A DNA stretch of 64,000 bases from Watersipora subatra. Its lineage: Eukaryota > Bryozoa > Gymnolaemata > Cheilostomatida > Watersiporidae. Below, in pieces: positions 11,897 to 23,580 of this stretch. The stretch's first letter is position 1. Every line of letters starts with the position of its first letter. The position numbers and the translations under genes are program-made. The DNA lies in NCBI RefSeq assembly GCF_963576615.1, contig NC_088718.1, positions 27,999,377 to 28,063,376 of the forward strand. The letters run 5' to 3'. The notes below the pieces were generated by a model. That model was not told the DNA's origin. It saw nothing but the letters and a program-made list of their open reading frames with translations, and did no database searches.

Positions 11897-14800
11897 CTCC
11901 GGATGAAATGGACTCGGACTGACAACACGGACCTCATGCAGTGCCACTTTATGAGTGAACCTCAAAAGTGAGGCTATATGGGAAGGATGCGTCAACTGTG
12001 GATAAACATGCGCCCTGAATTGCCACTAACCGCTAAGCAACTTGTAGCTCAGAGAAGTAACATAATCAAGCGGCACCTCATATCAGAACTTGAGGTGGAT
12101 GAAATTAGGGAACGGTTCACCCAAGTAACCTCGACCAACGAGGAGTGCATATCAACACACACCGTCACACATACACGATCTTGTGTTGACTCACAAGTTG
12201 AAGAAAACATGCACTTTGACCTTTACCCAAGGGTGAAGGAGTTTGCGGAAAATATCATCAACAAGATGCCGGCTGCTAATGACTATGGAAGCAGGGTACC
12301 ACTACGAAGAGTTAGCAAGACCATACCCAAGAAGCTGTTAGAAGACATTAACTTGGCACTGGAGTCGATCTCAACTAAATCGTTCAGTGAGACTAATGCC
12401 TTAATCTACAGTACGGCAATTGTCGTCTTGGAGGAGATGGGTATTAAGCCACTGTCAACAAGGCTTCAAGCCATTCCATCTTAGCAGCTGAGGTTACAAA
12501 ATAAGATCAAGGACTTGCGCAAGAAAGTTAGTAGGCTCAGTGAGAGATCTAACCATAGTTTGGAGCGTCCAAAAAGGGAAGCCACAATATAAGCTTTAGA
12601 ATATGCCAAACAGCAGCTAGTAGCACTCTCGGCACGACTGAAGGGGTACACCAAAGAGCGGGATAACAAGAGAATGAACAAACTGTTCATCAATAATCCA
12701 TCTAAAGTGTATTCTCAGTTCAAAGGTGAACTGCGGAAGCCAATGTCAGATCCTCTCCGATCCAGCACCTCAAAGTTCTGGAAGGACATCTGGGAAAAGA
12801 GACTACTCATAACACCACTGCAAATTGGCTAAAGAGGCTTAAAGAGAGCCACCAACACACTGTGGCTCAGCAAGCACTCACCATCAGCGAAGTGGACATC
12901 AAGTGCAGAGTGCAGCGTATGAAGAACTGGGCAGCACCTGGCCATGACATGATTCAAGCCTTCTGGTTGGAGAAATTGACATCACTTCACACTAGAATGG
13001 CTAAGCAGATGGCATTCCTAATAGAACAAGGCGACCATCCGGAATGGCTGACCAAAGGACGAACTGTACTTCTGATAAAAGATCCAAAGCAGGGGCCGAA
13101 TCCCAAGAACTATCGACCAATAACGTGCTTGCCCGCCACCTGGAAACTGCTCTCAGGAATAGTTGCAGACAAACTGGAAGAGCACATGAGTCACTATATG
13201 ACCAATGCTTAGAAAGGAATTGGGCGCAACACCCGAGGAGCCAAACATCAGTTACTGGTGGATTGGACGGTCTGTCAAGACAACAGGAGCAGGCATACCA
13301 ATCTTGCCATGGCTTGGATCGGCTACAAAAAGGCCTATGACTCAATTCCCCATAGTTGGATACTTGAGTGTCTCAGTATGTACAATGTTCACCCTGCTCT
13401 TGTGGCATTCATCAAGATGTCAATGACCAAATGGAAGACAGAACTGGAGGCTAATGGCAAAAAGCTGGCGAGTTTACAAGTTAAGCAAGGCATCTATCAA
13501 GGTGACTCCTTATCACCGCTGCTCTTCTGCATATGCCTAAACCCTCTAAGCAGTATGCTAGAGAAGACTCACTATGGGTACCAGTTTAAGAGTGGCACCA
13601 AGATAAACCACCTCTTCTACATGGATGACATCAAGCTGTACGCTAACAAAGGAAGGGACATCGATTCGCTAATACACCTCACTCAGGTATACAGCAAGGA
13701 CATCGGAATGACCTTCGGTATTGAGAAATGTGGAAGGCTAATTCTTAAGAAAAATCATTCTATGCTCACAGATGGCCTGAGAATGCCAAATGGTTCCATC
13801 AAAGATATAGAAGAAGGGTACAAGTTCTTGGGGATTATGCAAAGCAGCATCAACCACGAAGCCGAGGTAAATCACAAAGCCATTACTGAATACAAGAAAC
13901 GCCTTCGGCAGGTCCTACGGAGCCAGCTCAATGCCAAGAACCAAGTCATGACAATAAATACTTACCCACTGCCAGTAATAAGATATCCAGCAGGCATAAT
14001 AAAGTGGACTGAGGAAGCCATCAAGGAAACAGATATAGCAATTCGTAAACTGCTGACCATGCATGGAGCACTCCACCCAAAATTTGATACTACTAGATTG
14101 TATCTCGATAGGAAATATGGCGGTAGGGGACTCAAAAGTGTACAGCAGACAGTGAAAGAGGAAAAGCAAAGCATCAAAGCCTATGCAGCCTCTATGGCCA
14201 CTTCAGATAAGTTGCTAGCTGAATTTCAATCGGCTGCTCTTACAATGGACCTTCGCCCTGATGATGAGGAAATTGACTGGCACACAAAACCTCTTCATGG
14301 TGCTTACCACCGACAAATATCTAAGGTTGGCGATCTTCACCAGACATATATGTGGCTGAACAAAGAAAACCTAACGGCCAATACAGAGTCGCTAATCATG
14401 GCAGCCCAGAAGCAAGTGCTCCCAACAAGGCAACTCCAAACAAAAATCTATCACATTAGAGACGATCCTAGATGCAGACTGTGCAAAGATGCACCTGAGA
14501 CCATCCAACACATCATCAGTGGATGCAAGCAGCTAGCAAGAAATGCATACACTGAGCGGCATAACCATGTCGCAGGTGTTGTGTATAGAAGTCTATGTGA
14601 TGAGTATGGCCTTAATAAACCACAACACTGGTGGGAAGCTCCTGGTAAGGTCAATGAAAATGACCGCGCTAAAATCCTCTGGGACTTCTACATCCGGACT
14701 GACAAGCATGTTTTAGCAAACCAACCAGATATAGTGGTGGTGGACAAAGAGAACAAGAGAGCTACTATAATAGATATAGCAGTACCCAATGACAACAATA

Positions 14801-15118
14801 TAGACAGCAAAGAAAAAGAAAAGGTAGAGAAATATCTCCCTCTTGGAGAAGAGATTGAAAAATGCTGGGATGTAAGAACAACTGTAATCCCAGTAGTCAT
14901 TGGGGCACTTGGCGCAATAACACCGGCGCATAAAATGTGGCTTGCCCAAATACCAACAGCAATCAACTCAGGTGAGTTGCAGAAAAGTGTGCTACTGGGA
15001 ACAGCTAAGATCTTGAGGCGAGTGCTTAAACTCCCAGGTCTCTGGTAGGAGACCCAAGTTAGAGCAGAAACTACTACCACCCATACGGGTTAACCGGGGT
15101 GAGGAAACAAAAAAAATG
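11895..15118 (+). mobile_element. R4/Dong-like non-LTR retrotransposon, near full length
   Basis: A single broken frame of about 1,050 codons occupies nearly the whole element. It begins right at the (TA)n tract and ends in a short 3-prime UTR (GGAGACCCAAG, GGTGAGGAAAC) and an A-rich tail followed by GTATATATAAC. The reverse transcriptase is followed by a CCHC finger and a restriction-like endonuclease. That order places it in the R2/R4 branch of LINEs, not among apurinic-endonuclease LINEs. A second, truncated 3-prime tail of the same family lies at 57966-58053 and also abuts a TA-rich tract. Confidence 0.85.
11903..15048 (+). pseudogene. R4/Dong-like reverse transcriptase-endonuclease, disabled
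   Basis: Reading order: N-terminal region starting ATG 11903, which passes into GYMGRMRQLW and resembles the usual start of RLE-type LINE proteins; reverse transcriptase from about 12860 (KNYRPITCLPATWKLLSG); motif A around 13321; the YMDD box with its aspartates at 13624-13629; a CCHC finger from 14473 (CRLC, then H and C); and the endonuclease motif PDIVVVDK with TIIDIAVP near 14724-14790. Breaks: TGA 11969-11971, TAG 12482-12484, TAA 12590-12592, a one-base frameshift in the A-run near 12795, and TAG 13210-13212. The motif A aspartate is also replaced by glycine (GGC at 13321-13323), so the enzyme would be inactive even with the frame open. The 13213-15048 part is intact. Confidence 0.9.
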
Positions 15119-18100
15119 TATATATAACTGTCATATTCGGTTTAAGTAGTTTTAAATTATCAGTTGAGACTTGGAGTTGTCATCTTCCTTTGGACAACTT
15201 CTATGTATTTGCTAGATCACTTTGGGCCGTTTATGCTGTGTTAGGGTGTTGGTACCTATCATCCAGTGTATATTGCATGAAATACTACTCTACTGGTAGT
15301 AAAAATATTACGGAATCGGTAGTATGACCTCACGATATACTACCTATGCAGTTGATATGAAAGAATTCGCTATAAATTAGTTATCCGTAACTGAAATTAA
15401 TCGGTGTTTAAAATTCTCTACATATCACAATATTCCACAGCTCGCTGAGCATGCGAGAGAAAGATAGTCGTTGGCTGTTATTATTATTATTACATAATAT
15501 TATTAAGCAGAGCTTAATAATATTACGGTGTGAACCTTATAGCTATTACATTGTGGGATGCGCGATTCAATATAAAAATGGCTTTAATTATGAAAATATG
15601 TTATAACTGTAATTTACCTTTTTATCAGTGATCGCCCACTGCAGACTGGTCACTCCTTCTTGGATGTCCACAGCCTGCCGTGACCAGGCACGGATTTTGA
15701 TAGTAAAGATGCAGGACGATCACCGTCTCGTGGAAGCGGCCTTCACCGGTCGAGAGTCCATCCCAAAAGGAAGAAGGATAGTTCGAATCTCCCGGTTAGA
15801 TGTTGTATCTGAAGACCAACGAGTGCAAGGACTGTGACAGGGGGAGGTTATCAGCACTGCCCCTATTAAGAGAAATAACTCACGCTATACCAATGTGACG
15901 TAGGTCAGCTACGCAATGTTATTGGTCGTACTAATCGTGCCAAATACACTATAGCGAATGCCAACGTGGATTACAAGATGGCGGATCCAAACCATAATGC
16001 AATTTCCTACGCAGTTCCGACTTAGATAATGCAAAGGTCGAATTTCCCAGCAATGAGGAGATAACTCCTTTTCGGTAAGCAGAAACTGACAAAACGAGAT
16101 ATAACACAGTGATTATCCAAGTGCGAATACTACAGATAACGTAGTAAGCCTCAATCTATCAGAACGCATACGTATAAAACAACGATCTCTCAGGTATTAG
16201 TGCTGTTAGTCACTACTTAAACATTGGAGTACAGTGTCATGGACTTGTGCATGGGCTGTGTTAAAATAGGAAGGAAATTAAATTGGTCATGGATTTGAGT
16301 CTAACACGAAGGTAGTTTTGGGGTCGCGTTTCATGCTCATACTTATTATCTTAGAATCGCAAGGTTCTAACAAATTACAAAACTGAAAACTAAGAGACTT
16401 ACTGTGAACTAAACTACCACAGCAAGTAAGTATTCCAAGACAAGATATGATTGATAAATTGTTAAGTAAATAATCAATGTAGGTACAAGTTTGATAAGAA
16501 TAGTAGGCAATTGCTAGATTTTAACGAATAAAACGTAGGAATTTAAATTAATCGCTTTTTAGTAAAAGTCTTGTGACGTGCCTATGATGATGGTGAACTC
16601 TTTATTACTTAAAAATAATACTAAAACAGAAAAATGCCCCCGTTTTCGGGCCAAGATGAAAGGTTAATACTTGAGAGTGTATAAATACTATCTACAGTGT
16701 AATTGTTCCTGTACAGATTTTTACAGTGTTATAATGGTAAAAAATTGTAACGATAATATGATAATATATACAGAATGATGCTTGAAAATAAAGATTGTAT
16801 GAGTATTAGATTGGCAATTTTTGAGGTTTATATTCTATCATCTGGATTGAGTATTGTTAGAACATCAGTCTTTTCGTGAGATTAAAGAACGAAAATGCTG
16901 ATGTTACTAGGTGACGTGGCTAGTGAAATTAGTATTTGATTTTAATGGATTCAACCGAAATCATGAATAAAATTTCTTATTTGTTAACAAATTTTAATAA
17001 TTCAAGTAAAAGATACTCGGAGTACGATGTACCGTTTGGTAGCCTACTTTGTGTATATATATTATCATTATTATTCTCAAAAGTACTAATCTTGCATTTT
17101 ATCTTGTATTTTATTCCTTCTAAAAATCTTATTGCCAAAATTTAATACTCGTTTTTAATCATAATTAATTATATTATGTAGGTAGTGGCTCTCTTTTTAC
17201 TTTCTACTAACGCTCTCGGTGTGTGGGCTAAAACAGGCCCGGGTTTAGATATCGCCTTATAGAAAAAATACAAACCTGTATATAGTGAATGAAGAGCAGA
17301 GACTAAGCTATTCGATGGTACCAAGGACATTAAAATTAGAACAACGGTCGCCGAGTTGCAGACGTTTGAAGATCGCCATTATAACTCTATATACTAGAAA
17401 CTAATTGGTAACCGCGTTGTGTACTCGTTACTAACCAAAAAACGCCACGTATATTTCCTGTTTAAGTACCTATTGACTGTATATTGTTTTGAGCATTCTC
17501 CCGATTGGCTGTTTTTAGAAATACTGGATCCTGATTAATCAATACTGCATCTGTTTTCTTGTTTTCTCAGTGGCTATCGTTTGATGATGCAGTCCAGCCA
17601 ATCAGAGTAAATTGATATGTATAATACATGTATAATCAGCTGCTCTTGTAAAATAGAATGAGAATATGTGTGAACCTCATAAAATTCCCAACTCTCTCGC
17701 TCTACTTAGTAGATTAGATTTTGCTTTGTACTGCTCCATGTGCATGGTCTAGAGTTGGACCAAACATCTAAATTATTATAGGACTAGGTTAGTAAAGATA
17801 ATAGCCAGGATCTAGGCGGTACTTCTGCAGTAGGAATAACCCGATGAGCAGTGAACGGATTGTCCTCGTCGTCCCCAACACTAGTTTTATTGAGCAGTGG
17901 GCGGGCACACCCCACTCAATAATTGGCAAACCATGACTAGAGAGGCCCATTTGCACTTAGTGCTAGACTGTGGCTGGAGTAGCCCATCTGGGAACAAGCA
18001 TAGTGGGCAGGATCTAGCCCCCCGTTTGTAGGCGAAACTCTGGCAAGACTTGATTAGGTCTACCAAAAGACTGTGGTTAAGCAAATGAGAGGTAAAGTTA

Positions 18101-18777
18101 CAAATTTAGCTATAGACCAAGACTCTGTTAAAATTCCCATATACATATTCTACCTGTTGTGAACGAGCCTGTGATCCATAAAAACGATAAGAATATAAAA
18201 TAGATAGAAGAAAGTTTAGTTTGAGTTATATCTATTTTTATTTTCTTGTAAATAAAAAAGGATTAAGAATAAAGTTCAATTAATATAATTTTCTGAACAG
18301 TGAACAGAACAGGGAACACGACTGTTGGGTTAGTGAGAACTGTCTGTCTGCAGTGAACCTGTGATTCCGTTTTGGTAAAACAATCAATTATTTCATTGTC
18401 CTCATCGGGGGATTTTGTCATAAAATATTATTCTTTGCCCTGATTCTGATTTTTTTTGTATATTTTTTATATTTTGTAACATACATACAGCATATAGGGC
18501 CTATAATTTGTATAGTTGCAAATCGCTCCTATGGCCACCCTTCAGATAGTAACACTATTATTAATTGGCAGTTTAATGCTGGTTTATCTTTTTTGTCTTC
18601 AAATAATAAACATCAATTTCATGGCAGTCTATTGTCAATACCTCAGCTAAGTAGAGGCCCAACCTTATTTTGATTTGGACATGGTTTTTGAGCAATGTTT
18701 ACTGTGTCTTAGATATTGAATAGTCAGTTTGAGTACAAACTGACAGTTGACCCGTCATTGCTTCTATTTTAATAGTT
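15119..18777. other. No gene recognised; upstream region of the next gene
   Basis: Holds short palindromes (for example TAATATTATTAAGC at about 15497-15520) and a less AT-rich patch at 15628-15850. That patch contains a B-box-like GTTCGAATC but no matching A box. No exon, transposon end or RNA gene could be supported. Confidence 0.5.
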
Positions 18778-21700
18778 ATGACAAAAGAAATGAAGCAATG
18801 CATATACTACGGTTGTGATGGAGTGAGTCAAGGGGCAGCCAAGAATTGTGCGAAGTGTGGTAAGTTTTATATAATTGCACTATAGACATTATCATCATGT
18901 GAAATCACACTGTTCTGAATTCTATTAGACTGTGCTCGCATTGGCCAAACCATAAGTCACCCATGAAAGTTTGAATTATAAAAATGTATTTGAATTCAAA
19001 ACTAATCTGTCTCGGAGGTATAGTATCGTTATCTCACATTGTCACATTTATAGAGATCAGCTTTCCCCAAACTAATAGTTACACATTTCTGGCGCTCTTC
19101 TCAGTTTGCCTAATATTGTTAACAGTAAAAATATAATCACCGCTTCACTGATTGCCATGTTATTAATTTGATCATTGCTGTTGTAGGGAGGAAGATACCA
19201 AGACCAGGCTGGAAAATGAAGATGGAGGAGGCAAGAAAAGAAGCGGCAGAAAGAAGGGAAGGCTTTCGAAATGAGAAGAGTTTGAGGAGCAGATGGAATG
19301 CTATGGAGAAGCTACTAATAGCTGTGAGCATGATTGAGATACAAATGGTCAAAACACTAGCTTTACTGTAAAATGGGTTTCACTACTTATTCTCTAGCAA
19401 GTATGAGTACAGTCTAGAAATTCTGCTTGTATTGTATCTCCACATACATTGGGCACACCTTTTACAATCATGTACAAACATCGGATCCTTTTTGTTAGGA
19501 TGCTAATGCTGAAGGCTACGGTCTTAACATCACACTCACAGCTTGGATGCCTGGCAAGGTACAGGTATATTCCAATTGTGAGTCAGCGGCTTGCCTTGAC
19601 TAGCTCAAACAAGCGATATCGATGAGGGCTGGAATCAAATATACAGAACAGATGAAAGGTATAAGTGATTTATTTGTCTCCCACATTAAAGGTTTTTTCT
19701 TCCAAAAAAATTGAAGATGCATCGTTGAATGATCTAGTTGTGGTGGCTGCACAGTTTGTAGCAAACAAGAAATATTCACCATGATTTATGCAGTCTATAA
19801 ACACAACCGCTAACAACTATTATATGTTATGGAACACGCATGCATGCAAATGTTGATGCGATTATTCTGCCAAATTTATACGATTTCTGTTCTATGACAT
19901 ATTATTTGCAGATGATATGTTTGTGCCTATACAGGGTGAATCTCCTGAGCTTTTTGAACTAAAAGAATGGGCTAAGATTCGCTACAACTCGTCAGCACTA
20001 CCACAGACTACTGGTAAGCAGCAACATAGCCCAACCATATTAGTCATCTAAGACCTCAATCAAAGTCTGCGAGGAAATAGGGTTAAAAGTTTGTGATTGG
20101 TAACAGCACTTTTATTGCTTATTATATTGGCATCTCATTCAGATGCTCAATATTTGTGTATTATGATAGTCTAAGCCCTCAGACTTCAAACGTGTGGGGT
20201 TGTTGGTGCCTACTATTCAATTCCTCTCCTCCTGGATAGGCGGCAACTCCAATAAAAAACCATTTCATTGCTATGGCCTAAATGAGCTTCCCCATTATAA
20301 TTATACAGAAGAACAAAAAGCAGAAGAACCAGCAGCAGAGGAACCAGCAGAACCAGCAGCAGAGGAACAGGCAGAACCAGGAAGAGCAGCAGAGGAACCA
20401 GCAGAACAACAATCAGCAGGAGAGTCAGCGATAGAAGGACCGGCCATGCTAGATGAGACTGGGCGATGGGTGCCATTGCAGGAACTGCAGCTTGAAGATA
20501 TTCTCAGTAAAATCTCAACACCATGTGCAATACCGGGTTGCCATTGTCATCAGTCAATAGGTGTTCTGCTTATGATACATTTGTTGTCACATTTGAATAC
20601 TGTAGAAAGTACTGAAACCTGAAACAAGTTATGTTGCTGACACCAGTTGGATAGTGGGTGTCAGCGACACCATCTTTTTGAAGTCTGAGTATTTGAAAAA
20701 ACCTGTTATCTGTGTCCAAAAAGTATATGCTTGTCATATCAAAAAGCTTAATATTTTGATACTATGTGCACTCATACGTTAGACTGCAGACCGTGTTTAG
20801 TCTGTAGGTCAACTTTGATGTTTCATGGCATGTATTAGGCCATTCACTGTTAATTATTAGTGTACTACCATGTTGCTGTTAAAGAAAATGATGAGACCTA
20901 ATGTTTTCAAAACAGTTCCATTTGTAGTATGATTATACTTTCAAAATACATTCAGCCCAAGAGTCAACTGATAAGATCTGCGTGTCACTACGCAACTTTC
21001 TTATGATCAGTATTACATTTATGTATATATTGGATCAATTTGTTCTAATTTGCCTATACTTTTTATTTTGTAAGTTGCAGATCACAGGCAGATGGCAGAA
21101 GAAGACACAGATATGACAGAAGAGCCAACAGGAGAAAATTTTGACAGAGGTGAGAATAACTCCTAATTTTACCAAACCTATCTTAGGAACAATGGTTTGC
21201 AAAAACTTGTCTACCAAAGCAGGTCTCCTGGGAAAAAAGTCATGTGATCTGCTGTTAACTGTGGTTTAAATTATATTCTTAGGTGAAGAATGAAAGCTTG
21301 ACCAAGGAGATGAAGGCTCGAGTGAGAGGCGTAAGCGACCAAACACAGAAAACCATGAAAACAAGGTGATTGTGGAACAGTCAAAATTTAGAAGGGGGAG
21401 AGAGTCCCAAACATGAGGAATTGTTTTTTTACAATGAAGTGACAAGCATGTTATATGGCAGGGGACAGCTTGAAATTTTGTTAATATTATTTTATCTATC
21501 CACCCCTTGGTAAAATTGCTGCTTGGTTTTCTCTTATCACCTGACCGTTTAAAAACAGGAGGCCTGTACCTCAAATTTAAAATTCTTGTTAGTTGATAAA
21601 CCAAAGCAAAGCAGTGGAAAGGAGCAAAGAAAGAAATGGAGCTGCAGAGAAAGCAAGAGGACCAAAATGTCTGCTGACAATGAACAAGGAAGTGAGTTTA

Positions 21701-22318
21701 GAACTTTAAAGCCCTAGTAGGGAATGGGGAAGGTATACTTTATGTAGAATATGAATCATTCTAAGGATTTGCTGAATACCATTGTATCGTATGTATTGAT
21801 GCATTTCACTTAGCATTCCACTAGTGGAAGTTAAAATGCAGTGCAAATTCCACTTGCATTACAAGTGGCCTCAGCCCTGTATTGTAATGAGTACCTCTAA
21901 AATAAGCTAAGGCGACTCTATTTCATTTTGGATCATGTTGGGTAATGTGACAGATTTTGGTGGGATAACGAAATTCTATCTATTTTTATCTCATGCTTGT
22001 TTGGGCAAAGTTCCTTGGAAGGATGTTCATCTCTATGTGTCATACTCAACATAACAATTTTGTAGTGGAACAACTTACACGCTGCTCAGTCAGAGTCCGC
22101 CACTTCCCTGACGACAACCACACAGAGTAAGTTATGAAGATATATTCTATTACATCATCTATGCTACTATTAGTCTGCTGATTTTTTTATATCTGTAAGT
22201 AGACTGAGTTGAACGAAAAAACTTAAAGACAATGCTACATCTACCTACCTGTGTAATACATTGGCCTGACATTCACATATTATACATCATACATTATGTT
22301 TGCAGGTTTAACAACTAG
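18778..22318 (+). CDS. Unrecognised ten-exon gene, zinc-finger-like N-terminus
   Basis: I do not recognise this gene. Ten exons join in phase: 18778-18859, 19187-19323, 19499-19558 (or 19564), 19935-20013, 20309-20506, 21081-21149, 21283-21365, 21607-21691, 22066-22126 and 22306-22318, with GT-AG introns and about 288 codons. The N-terminus has four cysteines in CIYYGC and CAKCGRKIPRPGW, like a small zinc-binding knuckle. A basic helix follows (EEARKEAAERREG), then an ITLTAWMPGK segment. Exon 5 is a Glu/Ala/Pro repeat and exon 7 a basic, nuclear-signal-like SSERRKRPNTENHENK. A nuclear role is inference. Exon 7 carries an in-frame TGA (21291-21293), so this copy may be a pseudogene unless the acceptor differs. 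It runs tail-to-tail with the KDZ gene. Confidence 0.5.
20155..20225 (+). repeat. Dispersed ~70-bp repeat, copy 1
   Basis: Contains TATTTGTGTA, GTCTAAGCC, TCAGACTT, CGTGTGG and GGTGCCTACTATTCAA. The inverted counterpart at 39996-40078 matches over about 70 bases, and a shorter inverted counterpart lies at 20632-20692. It sits in intron 4 of the 18778-22318 gene. Confidence 0.7.
20632..20692 (-). repeat. Dispersed repeat, copy 2 (inverted)
   Basis: Contains AGTTGGATAGTGGG, an ACCATC block and GAAGTCTGAG, matching the copies at 20155 (inverted) and 39996 (same strand). Copies 1 and 2 bracket exon 5 (20309-20506) of the surrounding gene. Confidence 0.6.
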
Positions 22319-22674
22319 TTTTGTTCGCTATCAACGGAGCGATCGAAAATTAGCCAATTGAGTACAATTGGCACAGCTATAGCCAGCTCGGCTAACAGGA
22401 TCAAATTTGGCACAGTTGACACTGTCTTGGCTATTAACGACAAAGTAGGCTCGATTATTAAGGCTATACTAGGCTCCGCTAAAACCAGGCGAGTTATTGC
22501 TTATGCTCGTATACAGAACCTGAGTTACATACGCATGACCTTAAAGCATATATAAAGAAAGAAATGAGCAAAACCAACCAGAGCACCTGGAAGTTTAACC
22601 CCATGCAGTTATACGTTTGTCGCATATTTAACTGTATCATTATATATTTACTGATAAATATATACTTTCATTGC

Positions 22675-22748
22675 CTCTGTTTATTGATGATATTTAAACA
22701 AAATCATGTTCGTTTGGGCACCGGGCTGGTCTGCAAAATCAGAGAATT
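22675..22748 (+). repeat. Direct repeat pair, left copy
   Basis: A block with GATGATATTTAAACAAAATC, CGGGCTG and GCAAAATCAGAGAATTCA recurs at 23033-23106 in the same orientation, 358 bases downstream, with a few mismatches. It lies in the gap between the two tail-to-tail genes. Confidence 0.85.
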
Positions 22749-23032
22749 CAACAAACCCAATCATAGAGCCGTGAACTCGAAACTATCAGTCATACACATA
22801 TCAGACATGCTGATTTCAAATATGCTCTCATAGTTTGTGTGCATGTAATAGTTTAGCCCGAGTAACTGTTTAATATCGTAATCGTCTCCCTACACTGCTT
22901 AAATTGATCCCAGACAAATTGACACGTAACTAGCCAACCGCAACTATGAGGATAGTTTGATCATTGGTTTTGGTATTCTGTCAAGATGATTGATGGAAGC
23001 GGCAACAGAAGATATTGGTAATATTCTTCTGG

Positions 23033-23106
23033 CTCTGATTAATGATGATATTTAAACAAAATCATATTTGTTTGGGCGCCGGGCTGCTCTGCAAAATCAG
23101 AGAATT
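23033..23106 (+). repeat. Direct repeat pair, right copy
   Basis: Second copy of the block at 22675-22748. No terminal features of an LTR were seen on either copy. Confidence 0.85.
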
Positions 23107-23580
23107 CACAAGTTAAAAAGGACTAAAACTATAGCCTTGGACAAGATCGTATATTTTTGAGCACTGAAATTATTTTTGAGATAAAAGTATTTTATCGTAC
23201 TATCAACTATATCGAGATCAATGGTCAACTCGAGATGGTCAATGGTCGAGATCAACTCTTCTTTTATACAATATTGATACATGTATTTTACAATAACAAT
23301 ATTTTTATAATAACAGTCTGCCGATTTACACTACAATCATACCAAACGTTGAAATTAAAAAGTTGAAGGTTCATTGCAAAGCAGACAAGAGGTGACTGCG
23401 ACTATCTATACATGTACATTACAAAAGCTGACAATGGTATGTGAAAGCTTGCTGTATCAATGTTGGCAATTGCGTACTAGCGACAAATTGTATTTTGTTC
23501 TATCCTATCATGCCTTCATTATTTGTGATCAATTGTCATCGACATCACTCTCTAATTCTGGCTCCTCAAACTCTACATTA

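Noticed and set aside
11903-15048. Reassigned genetic code (TAA/TAG read as Gln), suggested by LINE stops at likely Gln positions
   Set aside because: The same frame uses CAA/CAG freely and has 600 codons without TAA/TAG. It also contains a TGA break, a frameshift and a dead motif A, so simple decay explains it.
15628-15850. tRNA or Pol III gene around the B-box-like GTTCGAATC
   Set aside because: No A box at the right distance and no cloverleaf.
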